Positions 35,552-45,800 of a stretch of DNA of 64,000 nucleotides are shown piece by piece (within the stretch, counting starts at the first letter, position 1; every line of letters begins with the position of its first letter). The DNA comes from Beijerinckia indica subsp. indica ATCC 9039. GTDB taxonomy: Bacteria > Pseudomonadota > Alphaproteobacteria > Rhizobiales > Beijerinckiaceae. The notes beneath the pieces were generated by a model. It was not told the DNA's origin, ran no database searches, and saw only the letters and a program-made list of their open reading frames with translations. The translations under genes and the position numbers were made by a program. The stretch lies in NCBI RefSeq assembly GCF_000019845.1, contig NC_010581.1, positions 1,555,501-1,619,500 on the forward strand, in the 5' to 3' direction.

Positions 35552-36853
35552 ATGCAGCGACCTCTGCGTGTCGGCATCGCTGGTCTCGGGACTGTCGGCG
35601 CCGCCGTGATCAAGCTCCTCGACCGTCAAGCCGAGGCCCTGGCAAGCCGTGTTGGCCGCGCTGTGATCGTCACAGGCGTCAGCGCCCGCGATAAAACCAA
35701 GGAGCGCGGGATCGACCTTTCCCGCTTTGTCTGGTTCGATGATCCAGTCGCGCTCGCCCGTTCGGAAGAGATCGATCTCTTCGTTGAACTCATCGGCGGC
35801 GCTGATGGCACCGCGCTCGCGGGCGCCGAACAGGCCTTGGCTTCGGGTAAACCGGTCGTCACAGCCAATAAGGCGCTTCTCGCCCGTCATGGCATGCGAC
35901 TCGCGACTTTGGCCGAGGAAATGAGCCTGGCGCTCGCCTTCGAGGCTTCCGTCGCGGGCGGCATACCCATCGTCAAAACCCTGCGCGAGGGTCTCGCCGG
36001 GAATTCGATCGAGCGCGTCTATGGGATTTTGAACGGCACCTGCAATTACATTCTGAGCCGCATGGAAACGGAAGGCCTGTCCTTCGAAGCCTGTCTCGCT
36101 GAGGCGCAAAAGCTCGGCTATGCGGAGGCCGATCCGACTTTCGACATCGGTGGTTTCGACACGGCGCATAAGCTCGCCATTCTTGCGTCGCTCGCTTTTG
36201 GCACGGCCGTGGACCCGGAGGGGATCAGTGTCGAGGGCATCGAATCGATCAGCCTCGCCGATCTCCAGGCCGCTGACGAATTGGGCTATCGAGTCAAATT
36301 GCTGGGTGTCGCCCAGCGTTCTGCCGATGGTATCGAGCAGCGCGTGCATCCGAGCATGGTGCCCAAAACCTCGGCCATCGCACAGGTCATGGGCGTGACC
36401 AACGCCGTGACGATCGATGCCGATGCCGTGCATGAATTGACTCTCGCCGGGCCGGGCGCGGGTGGCGAGGCCACGGCTTCGGCCATTGTCGCCGATATTG
36501 CTGATATCGCCCGGGGTGTCCGATCCGCTCCCTTTGGTCTGCCGGTCGCGGCCTTGACCAGCTTGCCGCGGCCGCCCATGCGGCTGCATCAGGGCGGTTA
36601 TTATATCCGCCTTTCGGTGGAGGATCGTCCTGGCGCGGCCGCCGCCATTGCCAAGCGCATGGCGGAGCGGGAGATTTCGCTGGAAAGCATTGTTCAGCGG
36701 CGCCGTCCCGGCACTATCGCGAGCGGAGCAGTGCCGGTGATCCTTGTGACCTACGCGACGCATGAACAGACTGTGCGTGAGGCGCTCGATGCCGTCGTCG
36801 CGGATGGCTATCTCGCCGCAAAGCCGCAACTCATTCGGATCGAACGGGAATGA
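35552..36853 (+). CDS. hom: homoserine dehydrogenase
   Basis: NAD(P)H-dependent reduction of aspartate semialdehyde to homoserine (threonine/methionine branch), 433 aa. N-terminal GIAGLGTVGAAV is the nucleotide-binding loop; PVVTANKALLARHG, GGIPIVKTLREGLAGN and GILNGTCNYIL form the catalytic part with KLGYAEADPTFDIGG. A C-terminal ACT domain (RLSVEDRPGAAAAIAKRMAE) indicates feedback control. The ATG at 35552 is preferred to a TTG at 35534. glpX follows on the same strand, a common Rhizobiales arrangement. Confidence 0.97.
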   Translation: MQRPLRVGIAGLGTVGAAVIKLLDRQAEALASRVGRAVIVTGVSARDKTKERGIDLSRFVWFDDPVALARSEEIDLFVELIGGADGTALAGAEQALASGKPVVTANKALLARHGMRLATLAEEMSLALAFEASVAGGIPIVKTLREGLAGNSIERVYGILNGTCNYILSRMETEGLSFEACLAEAQKLGYAEADPTFDIGGFDTAHKLAILASLAFGTAVDPEGISVEGIESISLADLQAADELGYRVKLLGVAQRSADGIEQRVHPSMVPKTSAIAQVMGVTNAVTIDADAVHELTLAGPGAGGEATASAIVADIADIARGVRSAPFGLPVAALTSLPRPPMRLHQGGYYIRLSVEDRPGAAAAIAKRMAEREISLESIVQRRRPGTIASGAVPVILVTYATHEQTVREALDAVVADGYLAAKPQLIRIERE

Positions 36854-37147
36854 GACAATTCGCCTCGTTTTGCCGTTGTGTCATCTGGAAAAGGTAAGGG
36901 AATGCGTTAGGAGCGGCTGTTGCGGGATCTGCCGCACGCCGAAGAAGACGTCCCGCTTGGCATTTTCGTCATTTCTCGAATTTTTGCCATTTCCAGGGGA
37001 TAATAGAAGAACCCGAGAGCGGCTCGCCAGTCGTTCTATATAACGGATGTTATACAAACTGTGCGAGAATAAATCCCGACACTATTGGATACGGAGACGG
37101 CAAACTCCGTATCTTCGACCGCTCTTCTTCTGCCAACGGGGACCCCA

Positions 37148-38143
37148 ATGCCTGATCTCCTTATCAAGAGCCCGGATATTAGCGACCGCATCTTTTCCCT
37201 GGAATTCGCACGGGTGACCGAGCGTGCCGCCGTGGCCGCCGCGCGCCTGCGCGGACGTGGTGACGAGAAAGCTGCCGACAAGGCTGCGGTGGACGCCATG
37301 CGGCGCGAATTGAACCGCTTGCCGATCGACGGCACGATTGTGATCGGCGAAGGCGAGCGCGACGAAGCGCCGATGCTCTATATCGGTGAGGAAGTTGGCC
37401 TGCGCGGCGGCCCGAAGATCGATATTGCCGTCGACCCGCTCGAGGGCACGACCTTGTGCGCCAAGGATATGCCGGGCTCGATCGCCGTATTGTCCATGGC
37501 TCCCGCTGGCACGCTGCTCAACGCGGCCGATGTTTACATGCAAAAGATCGCCATTGGCCCCGGTTATCCAGAGGGTGTCGTCGATCTCGACGCGAGCCCG
37601 ACCGATAATATTCATGCCCTTGCCAAGGCCAAGGGTGTCAAGCCGCACGAGATCTCGGTCATGATCATGGATCGCGATCGGCATAAGGATATTATTGCCG
37701 AATGCCGTAAGATCGGTGTCGCGATCCGCCTGATTACCGATGGCGATGTCGTCGGCGTAATCCATACGACCGAACCCGAGGAAACCGGCATCGATCTTTA
37801 TATGGGCATCGGCGGAGCGCCGGAAGGCGTGCTGGCGGCAGGGGCCTTGCGTTGCGTCGGCGGTCAAATGCAGGGACGCCTGATTTTCGATACGCCGGCC
37901 AAGATCGAGCGGGCCCATAAGATGGGCATCGCTGATCCCAACAAAAAATATACGCTGAACGAAATGGCTGCCGGCGATACGATCGTCAGCGCGACGGGTG
38001 TGACCGATGGCGCCCTTTTGAAGGGGGTGAAATTCGGCAAGGAGATCATCCGCACCGAGACGATCATCTTCCGCTCGGCGACTGGCACGGTTCGCAAGAT
38101 CCAGGCGGAGCATCGCAAGTTGGACAAGTTCGACAGCGAATGA
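37148..38143 (+). CDS. glpX: fructose-1,6-bisphosphatase class II
   Basis: Hydrolyses fructose 1,6-bisphosphate (gluconeogenesis; in some autotrophs also sedoheptulose bisphosphate). 331 aa from the ATG at 37148 (MPDLLIKSPDISDRIFSLEF); the in-frame TTG at 37085 adds non-conserved residues. Metal/substrate motifs IVIGEGERDEAPMLYIGE and DIAVDPLEGTT are intact, as are GIGGAPEGVLAAGALRC and the C-terminal region. Separated from hom by about 290 bp in which no clear promoter was assigned. Confidence 0.97.
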   Translation: MPDLLIKSPDISDRIFSLEFARVTERAAVAAARLRGRGDEKAADKAAVDAMRRELNRLPIDGTIVIGEGERDEAPMLYIGEEVGLRGGPKIDIAVDPLEGTTLCAKDMPGSIAVLSMAPAGTLLNAADVYMQKIAIGPGYPEGVVDLDASPTDNIHALAKAKGVKPHEISVMIMDRDRHKDIIAECRKIGVAIRLITDGDVVGVIHTTEPEETGIDLYMGIGGAPEGVLAAGALRCVGGQMQGRLIFDTPAKIERAHKMGIADPNKKYTLNEMAAGDTIVSATGVTDGALLKGVKFGKEIIRTETIIFRSATGTVRKIQAEHRKLDKFDSE

Positions 38144-38184
38144 TCTGTTCTTTGCGGGAGGGATTGATCCCTCCCGTTCATGCC

Positions 38185-38339
38185 TAGAGCATCAAACCGA
38201 AAAGTGGACACCACTTTTCGGAAAAATTTGATGCTTTTATAAAAATTTAGAGCATCGCTCATGATTCCGATTTAACGAGCGATGCTCTAGAGCATCGAGC
38301 TGGTCCCAAAGTGGGAGCCACTTTTGGTCTGATGCTCTA
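38185..38339. repeat. composite palindromic repeat array after glpX
   Basis: Three consecutive palindromes joined by TAGAGCATC ends. Unit A (38185-38236): GAGCATCAAA...TTTGATGC around CCGAAAAGTGG / CCACTTTTCGG with a 3-nt loop. Unit B (38248-38289): TAGAGCATCGCTC / GAGCGATGCTCTA, 13-bp perfect arms. Unit C (38289-38339): TAGAGCATC...GATGCTCTA around CCCAAAGTGG / CCACTTTTGG. The last bases form the rnd stop codon. The same family recurs at 23300, 41543, 45964, 52368 and 61873. The array could also terminate glpX and rnd transcripts, which converge here. Confidence 0.9.
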
Positions 38340-39503
38340 AGGTGTGGGGTCGCCGTCCTGCCATTCCAGGAGGACGACCTTGCCTTTCTCGACGGTGAGC
38401 GCCAGTCTCCCGCTTTTGAGCTCCAGCGCTCTCGCGCCGAACAGTTCACGCCGCCAGCCGGACAGTGCCGGCACATCGGCTTCATCATCGGCGGCAATGG
38501 CTTCCAGATCATCGACGGTTGCGATCAACTTGCTGGCGACGCCATGGCTTTCGCTGACCTGGCGCAAGAGAACCTTGAGAAGCTCCACTGTGGCACCGTT
38601 GCCGCCGGTCCGTCTTTCACGCTCGATCTTTGGCAAGGATTTAGGATCGCGGGCAAGACCGCGTTCGATGGCCGCGAGAATCTCTATCCCGGCCTTGGTG
38701 CGTTCCATGCCGCGGGGAAAGGCTCTGAGATTGGCGAGATGATCGGCTGAGCGTGGCGCGGCCAGCGACAGCTCGATGAGAATATCATCCTTGAGAACGC
38801 GGGAGCGTGGGATGTCGCGGCCCTGGGCCTCAGCCTCGCGCCAAGCCGCGATTTCCATCAAAATGGCGAGATCGCGCGGTTTGCGAACGCGATTGCGGAG
38901 CCGTTCCCAGGCCGTCTCCGGTGCCTGTTCATAGGTCGATGGAGACGAGAGGAGCGCCATTTCATCGCTGAGCCAGGCGAGGCGGCTGCTGGTTTCCAGC
39001 TTGCGGCGCAGATAAAGATAAATATCGCGCAGATAGGTCACATCGGCGATGGCATAATCCACTTGCGCCGGTGACAGCGGGCGTCGCGACCAATCCGTGA
39101 AGCGCGAGGATTTATCAAGGCTGACCCTGGTCACGGTCTGCACGAGATCGCCATAGGAGATTTGATCGCCGAAACCGCAGACCATGGCGGCGACCTGCGT
39201 ATCGAACAAGGGTGTGGGAATGAGCTTGGCGAGGTTCCAGATGATCTCGAGGTCCTGCCGGGCCGCGTGAAAGACCTTTACCGTGGCTTCATTGGCCATC
39301 AACTCAAAGAGCGGCGAAAGGTCGAGGCCTTCAGCCAAGGCGTCAACGGCAACAGCTTCCTCTGTGGACGCGAGTTGCACCACACAGAGTTTCGGCCAGA
39401 AAGTGGTTTCGCGCAGGAATTCGGTGTCGACGGTTACGAACGGTTGGCGTGCGAGCCTTTGACAAACATCCCTAAGTTCCTGGGTCGAGGCAATCAGAGT
39501 CAT
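38337..39503 (-). CDS. rnd: ribonuclease D
   Basis: 3'-5' exoribonuclease for tRNA 3'-end maturation, 388 aa from the ATG at 39503 (a TTG at 39524 is less likely). DEDDy exonuclease residues are visible: Asp26 and Glu28 in VTVDTEFL, Asp in [10 protein letters not shown], and Asp/Tyr in [15 protein letters not shown]. An HRDC domain follows ([20 protein letters not shown]...[15 protein letters not shown]). The TAG stop is contributed by the palindromic repeat (38337-38339), so the insertion may have set the C-terminus (GDPTP). Confidence 0.95.
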   Translation of the reverse strand: MTLIASTQELRDVCQRLARQPFVTVDTEFLRETTFWPKLCVVQLASTEEAVAVDALAEGLDLSPLFELMANEATVKVFHAARQDLEIIWNLAKLIPTPLFDTQVAAMVCGFGDQISYGDLVQTVTRVSLDKSSRFTDWSRRPLSPAQVDYAIADVTYLRDIYLYLRRKLETSSRLAWLSDEMALLSSPSTYEQAPETAWERLRNRVRKPRDLAILMEIAAWREAEAQGRDIPRSRVLKDDILIELSLAAPRSADHLANLRAFPRGMERTKAGIEILAAIERGLARDPKSLPKIERERRTGGNGATVELLKVLLRQVSESHGVASKLIATVDDLEAIAADDEADVPALSGWRRELFGARALELKSGRLALTVEKGKVVLLEWQDGDPTP

Positions 39504-39686
39504 GGCTTCTGCATAAGCGAACAATCGGGGCCGGCAAAGCGGATTTGCTGAAAATCGGGAAAAACCCCCGTTTTGGTATTGTGCTGGTGTGGCCGGGTGC
39601 GATGCAGCAAGAGAATCGACTCTCGCACCGGTTTCAAGCTCGTGCTCAAAGCTCTAAAATCGTGCGATCGTTCCAATGGTTCTCTT

Positions 39687-40247
39687 ATGCGAGTTCTCAT
39701 GTTCAAAATTTCTGTTCCGATTGCCCTTGCTCTCTTGTCGCTGACGACAACAGTTTGGACGACAGCGACTTGTCTTGCGGAGAAAGCGAAACCGGCGAGC
39801 CCCGACGCGCAAATGACTGTAACCAATTATGGGGATTGGGCCTTGCGCTGCCAAGCGGGAGGCAACAAGGATGCCAGGAATTGTGAAGTCGCCCTGACCA
39901 TCCAGGCGAAGGATCAGACCGCGCCGATCGCCAAGATCGCACTGGGCCGGCCAACGCTCGAGGCGCCGCTCCAGGCGATCGTTCTCCTGCCGACCAATGT
40001 TTCGTTCCCCAGCACGGTCAAGCTTTTCTCCAGCGACAAGGACCCCTGGGGTCTCGATTTTACTTGGAGGCGTTGCGTGCAAGGCGGGTGCTTCGCGGAA
40101 TCCGTGCCGAGCGATGACGATCTGAAACATTGGCGCGAAGCGAAGGGTGACGGCCGTCTTCTCTTCAAGGACGCAAGCGGGCATGATCTCACGATCCCCG
40201 TGTCGTTCAACGGTCTCGGACAGGCTCTCGACGCCCTCTCGAAATGA
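39687..40247 (+). CDS. invasion-associated locus B (IalB) family protein
   Basis: 186 aa from the ATG at 39687; a second ATG at 39699 is equally possible. A signal peptide (MFKISVPIALALLSLTTTVW...CLA) indicates export to the periplasm. The mature protein has the family core YGDWALRCQAGGNKDARNCEVAL and paired cysteines WRRCVQGGCFAE, likely disulfides. IalB proteins occur widely in non-pathogenic Rhizobiales; their molecular function is not settled. Divergent from rnd. Confidence 0.85.
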   Translation: MRVLMFKISVPIALALLSLTTTVWTTATCLAEKAKPASPDAQMTVTNYGDWALRCQAGGNKDARNCEVALTIQAKDQTAPIAKIALGRPTLEAPLQAIVLLPTNVSFPSTVKLFSSDKDPWGLDFTWRRCVQGGCFAESVPSDDDLKHWREAKGDGRLLFKDASGHDLTIPVSFNGLGQALDALSK

Positions 40248-40557
40248 GGGCGTCCGGCATGAAAAGGTTTGGGCCAGTCCGATGGTCAGCTTGGGGCAGG
40301 GTAGAGGATCTAATGAAGATCTATGCGGGAGCTCAGCAGGCCTGACCGACCGTTCTTGTCTCGTCACGTTCTTCTTTCCAAATCGCGGTCGTGCCGGTTG
40401 GGGATGTCCCATTCCTGTCTGTGGAAGGGCCTCGATCGTTGAAGGAATTCTGGGATTCTTGCCCTGGTGAGTTGAGAGGGTAAGCCGGCCATCGCCGCTT
40501 TCTCTCAGCCGGCTTCTGGTTCCCGACGTCGTGACGCCGAACCGAGGTGCCCTGGGA
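40248..40557. other. intergenic region, nothing recognised
   Basis: About 310 bp between the IalB-family gene and the methyltransferase-like gene. Short frames on the minus strand overlap the next gene and lack support. No hairpin with a T-tract, tRNA or repeat of the local family was found. Confidence 0.5.
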
Positions 40558-41385
40558 ATGGTGAATCACTCTTTTGCTTTTGTTGGTTGTTTCAATTTCG
40601 AATTGCTTCAAGCTCTGCCGCCCGCGCGAAAAATTCTTGAATTGGGCTGTGCCAAAGGGGGACACGGACAGAACGACCTGAGCCAAATCTACAGGGCGCA
40701 ACATCCCGGTGCCTCTTGGACCAGGGTCGATCTCCCGTTTCCGGACTTGAGCAGGGCAAGAGTCCGACAGGAGCGCGATGAAGGGAGGGCCCATTCGGAG
40801 ATTTTCGCGCAGACTCTCGAACACGCGAAGACGTTCGAGGACCTGGATGTGGGCTATGATTTGATTGTCTGCGATGATCTCTCGCCCTATCTGGAAACGC
40901 CTTTGCTGCGGCGCCTCGGGATGATCGCCACGCCAGATGCCAGGCTCTTGTGCGGTTTGCCCATTCTGTATCCGGGCTCAGCTTGCGAACATGATCGGCC
41001 AATCAGGGCGATTGAATGTCTGCTCGATGGCGGCTGGTTGCCGCAACTGGCTGCTGGCATGAAAGATTTCAAGGAGCCGAATGGTCTCGAAGGCTTGGGG
41101 GCCACAATTCGCCGGCTTGCCTTGCCAGAAATGATGATCGTTAAACACGCGCTGCGTCACCAACTCATCCTGGATTGTACGCGTGTTTCGCTCCTCTCAG
41201 GGGAGGCGGAGAAGCAGTTTCGGCCTGAGAAAATGGTTGGCATCGAGAGCAATTCCTTGCCGCAAGACGATACGGACATTCTTTATGCCTTGAGTGCCAA
41301 TGCGACGACGCTTTCTTTTTCGCTTGTGGCGCATGAACGGTTTGTATCGAAATATGCCAGCCAAGGGCAGCAAATGACTGGATAG
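40558..41385 (+). CDS. SAM-dependent methyltransferase-like protein
   Basis: 275 aa from the ATG at 40558 (GAGG about 10 nt upstream); a GTG at 40531 is in frame. The stretch NFELLQALPPARKILELGCAKGG matches motif I of class I methyltransferases, and YDLIVCDDLSPYLETPLLRRL sits where motif IV with the post-motif helix would be. The middle part after motif I diverges. The C-terminal half (KMVGIESNSLPQDDTDILYALSANATTLSFSLV) is not recognised. Substrate unknown; isolated between two gaps. Confidence 0.6.
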   Translation: MVNHSFAFVGCFNFELLQALPPARKILELGCAKGGHGQNDLSQIYRAQHPGASWTRVDLPFPDLSRARVRQERDEGRAHSEIFAQTLEHAKTFEDLDVGYDLIVCDDLSPYLETPLLRRLGMIATPDARLLCGLPILYPGSACEHDRPIRAIECLLDGGWLPQLAAGMKDFKEPNGLEGLGATIRRLALPEMMIVKHALRHQLILDCTRVSLLSGEAEKQFRPEKMVGIESNSLPQDDTDILYALSANATTLSFSLVAHERFVSKYASQGQQMTG

Positions 41386-41721
41386 TCGAGGTACGAGAAA
41401 GGTCTTTGAGCTGGGTTTGGATTGTGTCTTTGGCCGCTCGCACCTCTCTGGGCACAGTCGTCCTGACTACGAAAACGCCATACCTTCCACCAGCTGTTAG
41501 CTTACTTGACGTTCGCGTTTGAAATTTAATGTTCGGTTTCCTCGAGCATCAGATCCAAAAGGGGGAGCCACTTTTGGGATCAATTTGATGCGTTTTCAAA
41601 AAGATAAAGCATCGGACAGGATTCAATTTGAAAGTCCGATGCTCTAGCCCAACGCCTTTGGTGTCATTGCAAGCGGTTCAGCTACAGGTATAGTAAATAA
41701 CGCTTTTCGACTCGGGAGCCT
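41386..41721. other. intergenic region with palindromic repeats upstream of the RND genes
   Basis: About 336 bp. Contains the repeat pair at 41543-41646 and otherwise no recognised gene. The promoter of the efflux operon must lie in the last part, but no convincing -35/-10 was found. Confidence 0.5.
41543..41646. repeat. palindromic repeat pair (units A and B)
   Basis: Unit A (41543-41591): GAGCATCAGATCCAAAAG...CTTTTGGGATCAATTTGATGC. Unit B: AGCATCGGAC (41608-41617) / GTCCGATGCT (41634-41643). Same two-part layout as after glpX and at 52368. Confidence 0.85.
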
Positions 41722-42840
41722 ATGGAAAGAATGCACATTCATTCTGTGATAACGAGGCTCCACCTCTCTCGTTATACCGCTTTGTCCTTGATGCTGGTGT
41801 CATTGCCGCTCGCTGCCTGTCGGGAGGAAACCCAGACGGTGGCGGCCGCCCCACGTCCCGTTCGCACGATGACGATCGAGAAAAGCGAATTGGGCGAGGA
41901 AATTTCCCTGACGGGACATCTTCAAGCGGAAAACGAGGCGACTCTCGCCTTTCGTATCGGCGGCCGAATCATCGAAAGATCAGTCAATGTCGGCGACCAT
42001 GTCACTGTCGATCAAGTTATGGCGAAACTCGATTCGCAGAATGAACTGAATAGCATGCGCTCGGCGCAAGCCAATTTGACCGCGGCTCAGGGCAGATTGA
42101 AGGAAGCCGGCAATAATTTCAGCCGTCAGCAATCTTTGCTCGAAAGAGGTTTTACAACCAGGGTCCTGTTTGATCAGGCACAACAGGTTTACAATACGGC
42201 TTTGTCTCAGGTCGATGATGCGCGGGCGCAATTGAAGATCGCCGAGGATCGGCTCAGCTATACGGAACTCAAGGCCGATGCGGCAGGGGCCATTATCGCG
42301 CGCGGCGCGGAGGCCGGCGAGGTGGTGCAGGCCGGGCAAATGATCTTCAAGCTCGCGCGGCAAGGTGGCTGGGATGCTGTCTTCAATGTCCCTGCTCAAA
42401 CCTTACGCGCGGCGCCGTCTGATCCCAAAATCATTGTGTCCCTGACGGATGATCCAACAGTGACGGCAACGGCGCGTGTCCGGCAAGTTGATCCGCAAGC
42501 CGATCCCGTGACCAGGACCTTTCGAGTGAAGGTCAGCGTGGATGATCCACCCCCCGCCATGCGGCTTGGTGCTACCGTCGTCGGGCGTATGCAATTGGAA
42601 TCCTCGCCGGGTATAGCGATCCCTGCGGCCGCTCTCACTGAAATTGATCGCCAACCGAGCGTGTGGATCGTTGATCCTGCGACCGAGACCGTCTCCATGC
42701 GCCGTATTGGCGTGGTCCGTTTCGACCCAGGGACTGTCGTCGTGAGTGATGGATTGGCGCCGGGCGACATTGTCGTGACGGCCGGTGTCCAGGCCTTGCA
42801 TCCGGGGCAAAAAGTTCGTTTGCTCGGGTCGTCGACATGA
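41722..42840 (+). CDS. RND efflux periplasmic adaptor (lipoprotein)
   Basis: Membrane-fusion protein of an RND pump, 372 aa. A lipoprotein signal ends in LPLAAC with Cys33 as the lipidation site, so it is anchored in the inner membrane facing the periplasm. Order: beta-barrel strand TMTIEKSELGEEISLTGHL, lipoyl half-motif LAFRIGGRIIERSVNVGDHV, alpha-helical hairpin (about residues 105-175), second lipoyl half with ARGAEAGEVVQAGQMIFKLA, then membrane-proximal domain to VQALHPGQKVRLLG. Its last 4 bases overlap the RND gene. No outer-membrane factor or local regulator is next to it. Confidence 0.94.
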   Translation: MERMHIHSVITRLHLSRYTALSLMLVSLPLAACREETQTVAAAPRPVRTMTIEKSELGEEISLTGHLQAENEATLAFRIGGRIIERSVNVGDHVTVDQVMAKLDSQNELNSMRSAQANLTAAQGRLKEAGNNFSRQQSLLERGFTTRVLFDQAQQVYNTALSQVDDARAQLKIAEDRLSYTELKADAAGAIIARGAEAGEVVQAGQMIFKLARQGGWDAVFNVPAQTLRAAPSDPKIIVSLTDDPTVTATARVRQVDPQADPVTRTFRVKVSVDDPPPAMRLGATVVGRMQLESSPGIAIPAAALTEIDRQPSVWIVDPATETVSMRRIGVVRFDPGTVVVSDGLAPGDIVVTAGVQALHPGQKVRLLGSST

Positions 42841-45800
42841 GCGGGCTCAATCTTTCAGCTTGGGCGCTGAAACATCGTTCCTTCACGATCTATTGCATGA
42901 TCGCGGTGACGATTGCCGGGCTTGCGTCCTATTTCCAGCTGGGCCGGAATGAAGATCCTGAATTCACCTTCAGGACGATGATCGTGCAGGCCTCCTGGCC
43001 CGGGGCGACCCTCGATGAAACGCTCTTGCAGGTGACCGAAAGGATCGAGCGCAAGCTGCAGGAAACCAAGAGCCTCGACTTCCTCCGCAGTTACACGAGC
43101 GCCGGGGTCACGACGATTTTCGTCAATCTGAAAGGATCGACCCGGCCGGCCGATGTCCCGGACATTTGGTATCAAGTCCGCAAAAACATAGGGGATATTA
43201 GGCATACATTGCCCGCAGGTGTCGTCGGACCAGGTTTCAATGATGATTTCGGTGACACCTACGGCCTCATCTATGGCTTTACAGCAGATGGCTTCAGTGA
43301 TCGTGAATTGCGCGATCATGTGGAAGAGATCCGCTCGCGGCTTCTGAACGTCCAGGATGTGTCCAAGATCGAGGTTCTTGGCGCGCAGGACGAACGGATT
43401 TTTGTGGAATTCTCGACCGAGAAACTGGCTGGTCTCGGCATTGACAGGACGGCGCTCGTTGCTGCCTTGCAGGCTCAGAACGCAGTAAGCCCTTCCGGTG
43501 TCATTCAGACTGGGAATGAACGGCTTCAGATCCGGGTTTCGGGGGAATTCAAGTCTGAACAAGATATTCTGGACGTCAATGTCCTGTCCAACGGACGCCT
43601 CATCCGTTTGCGTGATATCGCGGAGGTCCGCCGCGCCAATGTGGATCCGCCCCAGCCGGTTTTCCGCGTAAATGGAAAACCGGCGATCGGCCTCGCGATC
43701 GCCATGCGTCCCGGTGGTGATATTCTGGCGCTTGGGCAGAATATCACGCGGACGATTGATGAGGCCAAGGCCGATCTGCCGCTGGGTATCGATGTGAAGC
43801 TGGTTGCCGATCAGCCCGCGGTCGTCCAGCATGCGATCGGCGAATTCATGTCGTCCCTGTGGCAAGCCATTGCCATTATCATGGTGGTCAGCCTGGTCAC
43901 GCTCGGTTTCCGCGCCGGGGCGGTCGTGGCTTTGTCGATCCCCCTGACCATGGCGATCATCTTTCCCATCATGGAAGCCGTCGGGATTGATCTCCAGCGT
44001 ATTTCACTCGGAGCCTTGATTATTGCTCTTGGCCTTTTGGTCGATGATGCCATGACGACAGTCGATGTCATGTCGGCTCGTCTGGCAGCGGGCGATGAGA
44101 AGGAAGCCGCCGCGAGCTACGCTTATCATTCGCTGGCTTTTCCCATGCTGACAGGGTCCTTCGTGTCGGCGGCCGGCTTCGTACCGATCGGCCTCGCCAG
44201 AAGTTCGGCAGGTGAATATACTTTCGCGATCTTCGCTGTGGTCACCATCGCGTTAATCGTTTCCTGGTTCGTGGCGGTTCTGTTCACGCCCTTGCTGGGT
44301 GTGGCTATCCTCACCAAGCCAAAGACTCCGGTAAGCTCCGGGGAAAATAGGATTGTGCGCTTTTTTCGCGCCTTGCTGGTCGGCGCAATGCGGCTGCGGC
44401 GGGTGACCATCGGGACGAGTCTTGCTTGTCTGGTCGTGGCCATTCTGGCACTCCCCTATGTCCAACGGCAGTTTTTCCCATCCTCGGACCGTCCCGAACT
44501 GGTTGTCGATCTCACTTTGCCGCAAAATGCGTCGATCTATGCCAGTGAGGATCTCACGGAAAAAGTCGATGCCATGCTCGCAAAGGATCCTGATGTTGCG
44601 AGCTGGAGCACTTACGTTGGTCGCGGGGCCATCCGTTTCTATTTGCCTCTCGATGTTCAACTGGCGAATGATTTCTTTTCCCAAATTGTGATTATTGCGA
44701 AGGACGTCGCCGCGCGTGAGCGACTTCATGCTCGGCTCGAAACAGTGCTCGCCGAGACGTTTCCCCAGGTCGTTTCGCGTATCGCACCGCTCGAACTCGG
44801 ACCGCCCGTCGGCTGGCCGGTGCAATATCGGGTCAGCGGCCCTGACATTTCCCAGGTTCGCAGCATTGCTCTGCAATTGGCGGAACTCATGGGGAGTAAT
44901 ACCAGTGTCAGAAAGATCAATTTCGACTGGATGGAGCCCGGCCGTATGGTGCGCGTCAAGATCGATCAAGATCAGGCGCGTCTCTTGGGCTTGAGCTCGC
45001 AGGCTCTGTCTCAGGTGATGAATACCGTCGTGACAGGCCAGCCCGTGACCCAGGTGAGGGACGATATCTATCTAGTCAATGTCATCATGCGGGCGAATGA
45101 TGAGCAGCGCATGTCGCTCTCGACGCTCCGTACGTTGCAAGTTCCACTACCGAATGGACGCACCGTTCCGCTCAGTCAACTTGCGAGTTTCGAATTCGAT
45201 CAGGAATTTCCGATCATCTGGCGCCGGCAACGTGTTCCGACCTTGACGGTTCAGGCTGATACTGCGCCGGGCGTCACGCCAGAAACAGCGGCAGCTTCTC
45301 TCGCACCGGCTGTTGCGAAACTGAACGCCAGCCTGCCGGCCCAATATCATATCGACATTGGTGGCACGGTCGAGGAAAGCGCACGATCGCAAGCCTCTGT
45401 GTTCGAACGCGTCCCCTTGATGCTGTTCTTGATGATCACCTTCCTGATGATCCAGTTGAAGAGTTTCAGCCGATTGTTCCTCGTCCTCGCGGTTGTGCCA
45501 ATGGGTCTGATCGGTATCATCGCGGCCCTTCTTCTCTTCAATAAGCCGCTGGGTTTTGTCGCGATCCTTGGTATTTTGGCCTTGCTCGGCATGATCGCGC
45601 GCAATGCCGTGATCCTGATCGAGCAGATTGAGACGGAACGCACGCAGCGGAAGGAACTCTGGGATGCGGTTGTTGAAGCGACCATTTCCCGCTTTCGCCC
45701 AATCATGCTGACAGCGGTTTCCACGGTCCTCGGCCTTATTCCGATTGCCCCAACCGTCTTCTGGGGGCCGATGGCCTTTGCGATTATGGGGGGACTTCTG

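Noticed and set aside
38144-38340. CRISPR array
   Set aside because: The repeats are palindromes of different lengths joined end to end, without equal-length spacers, and no cas gene is near.
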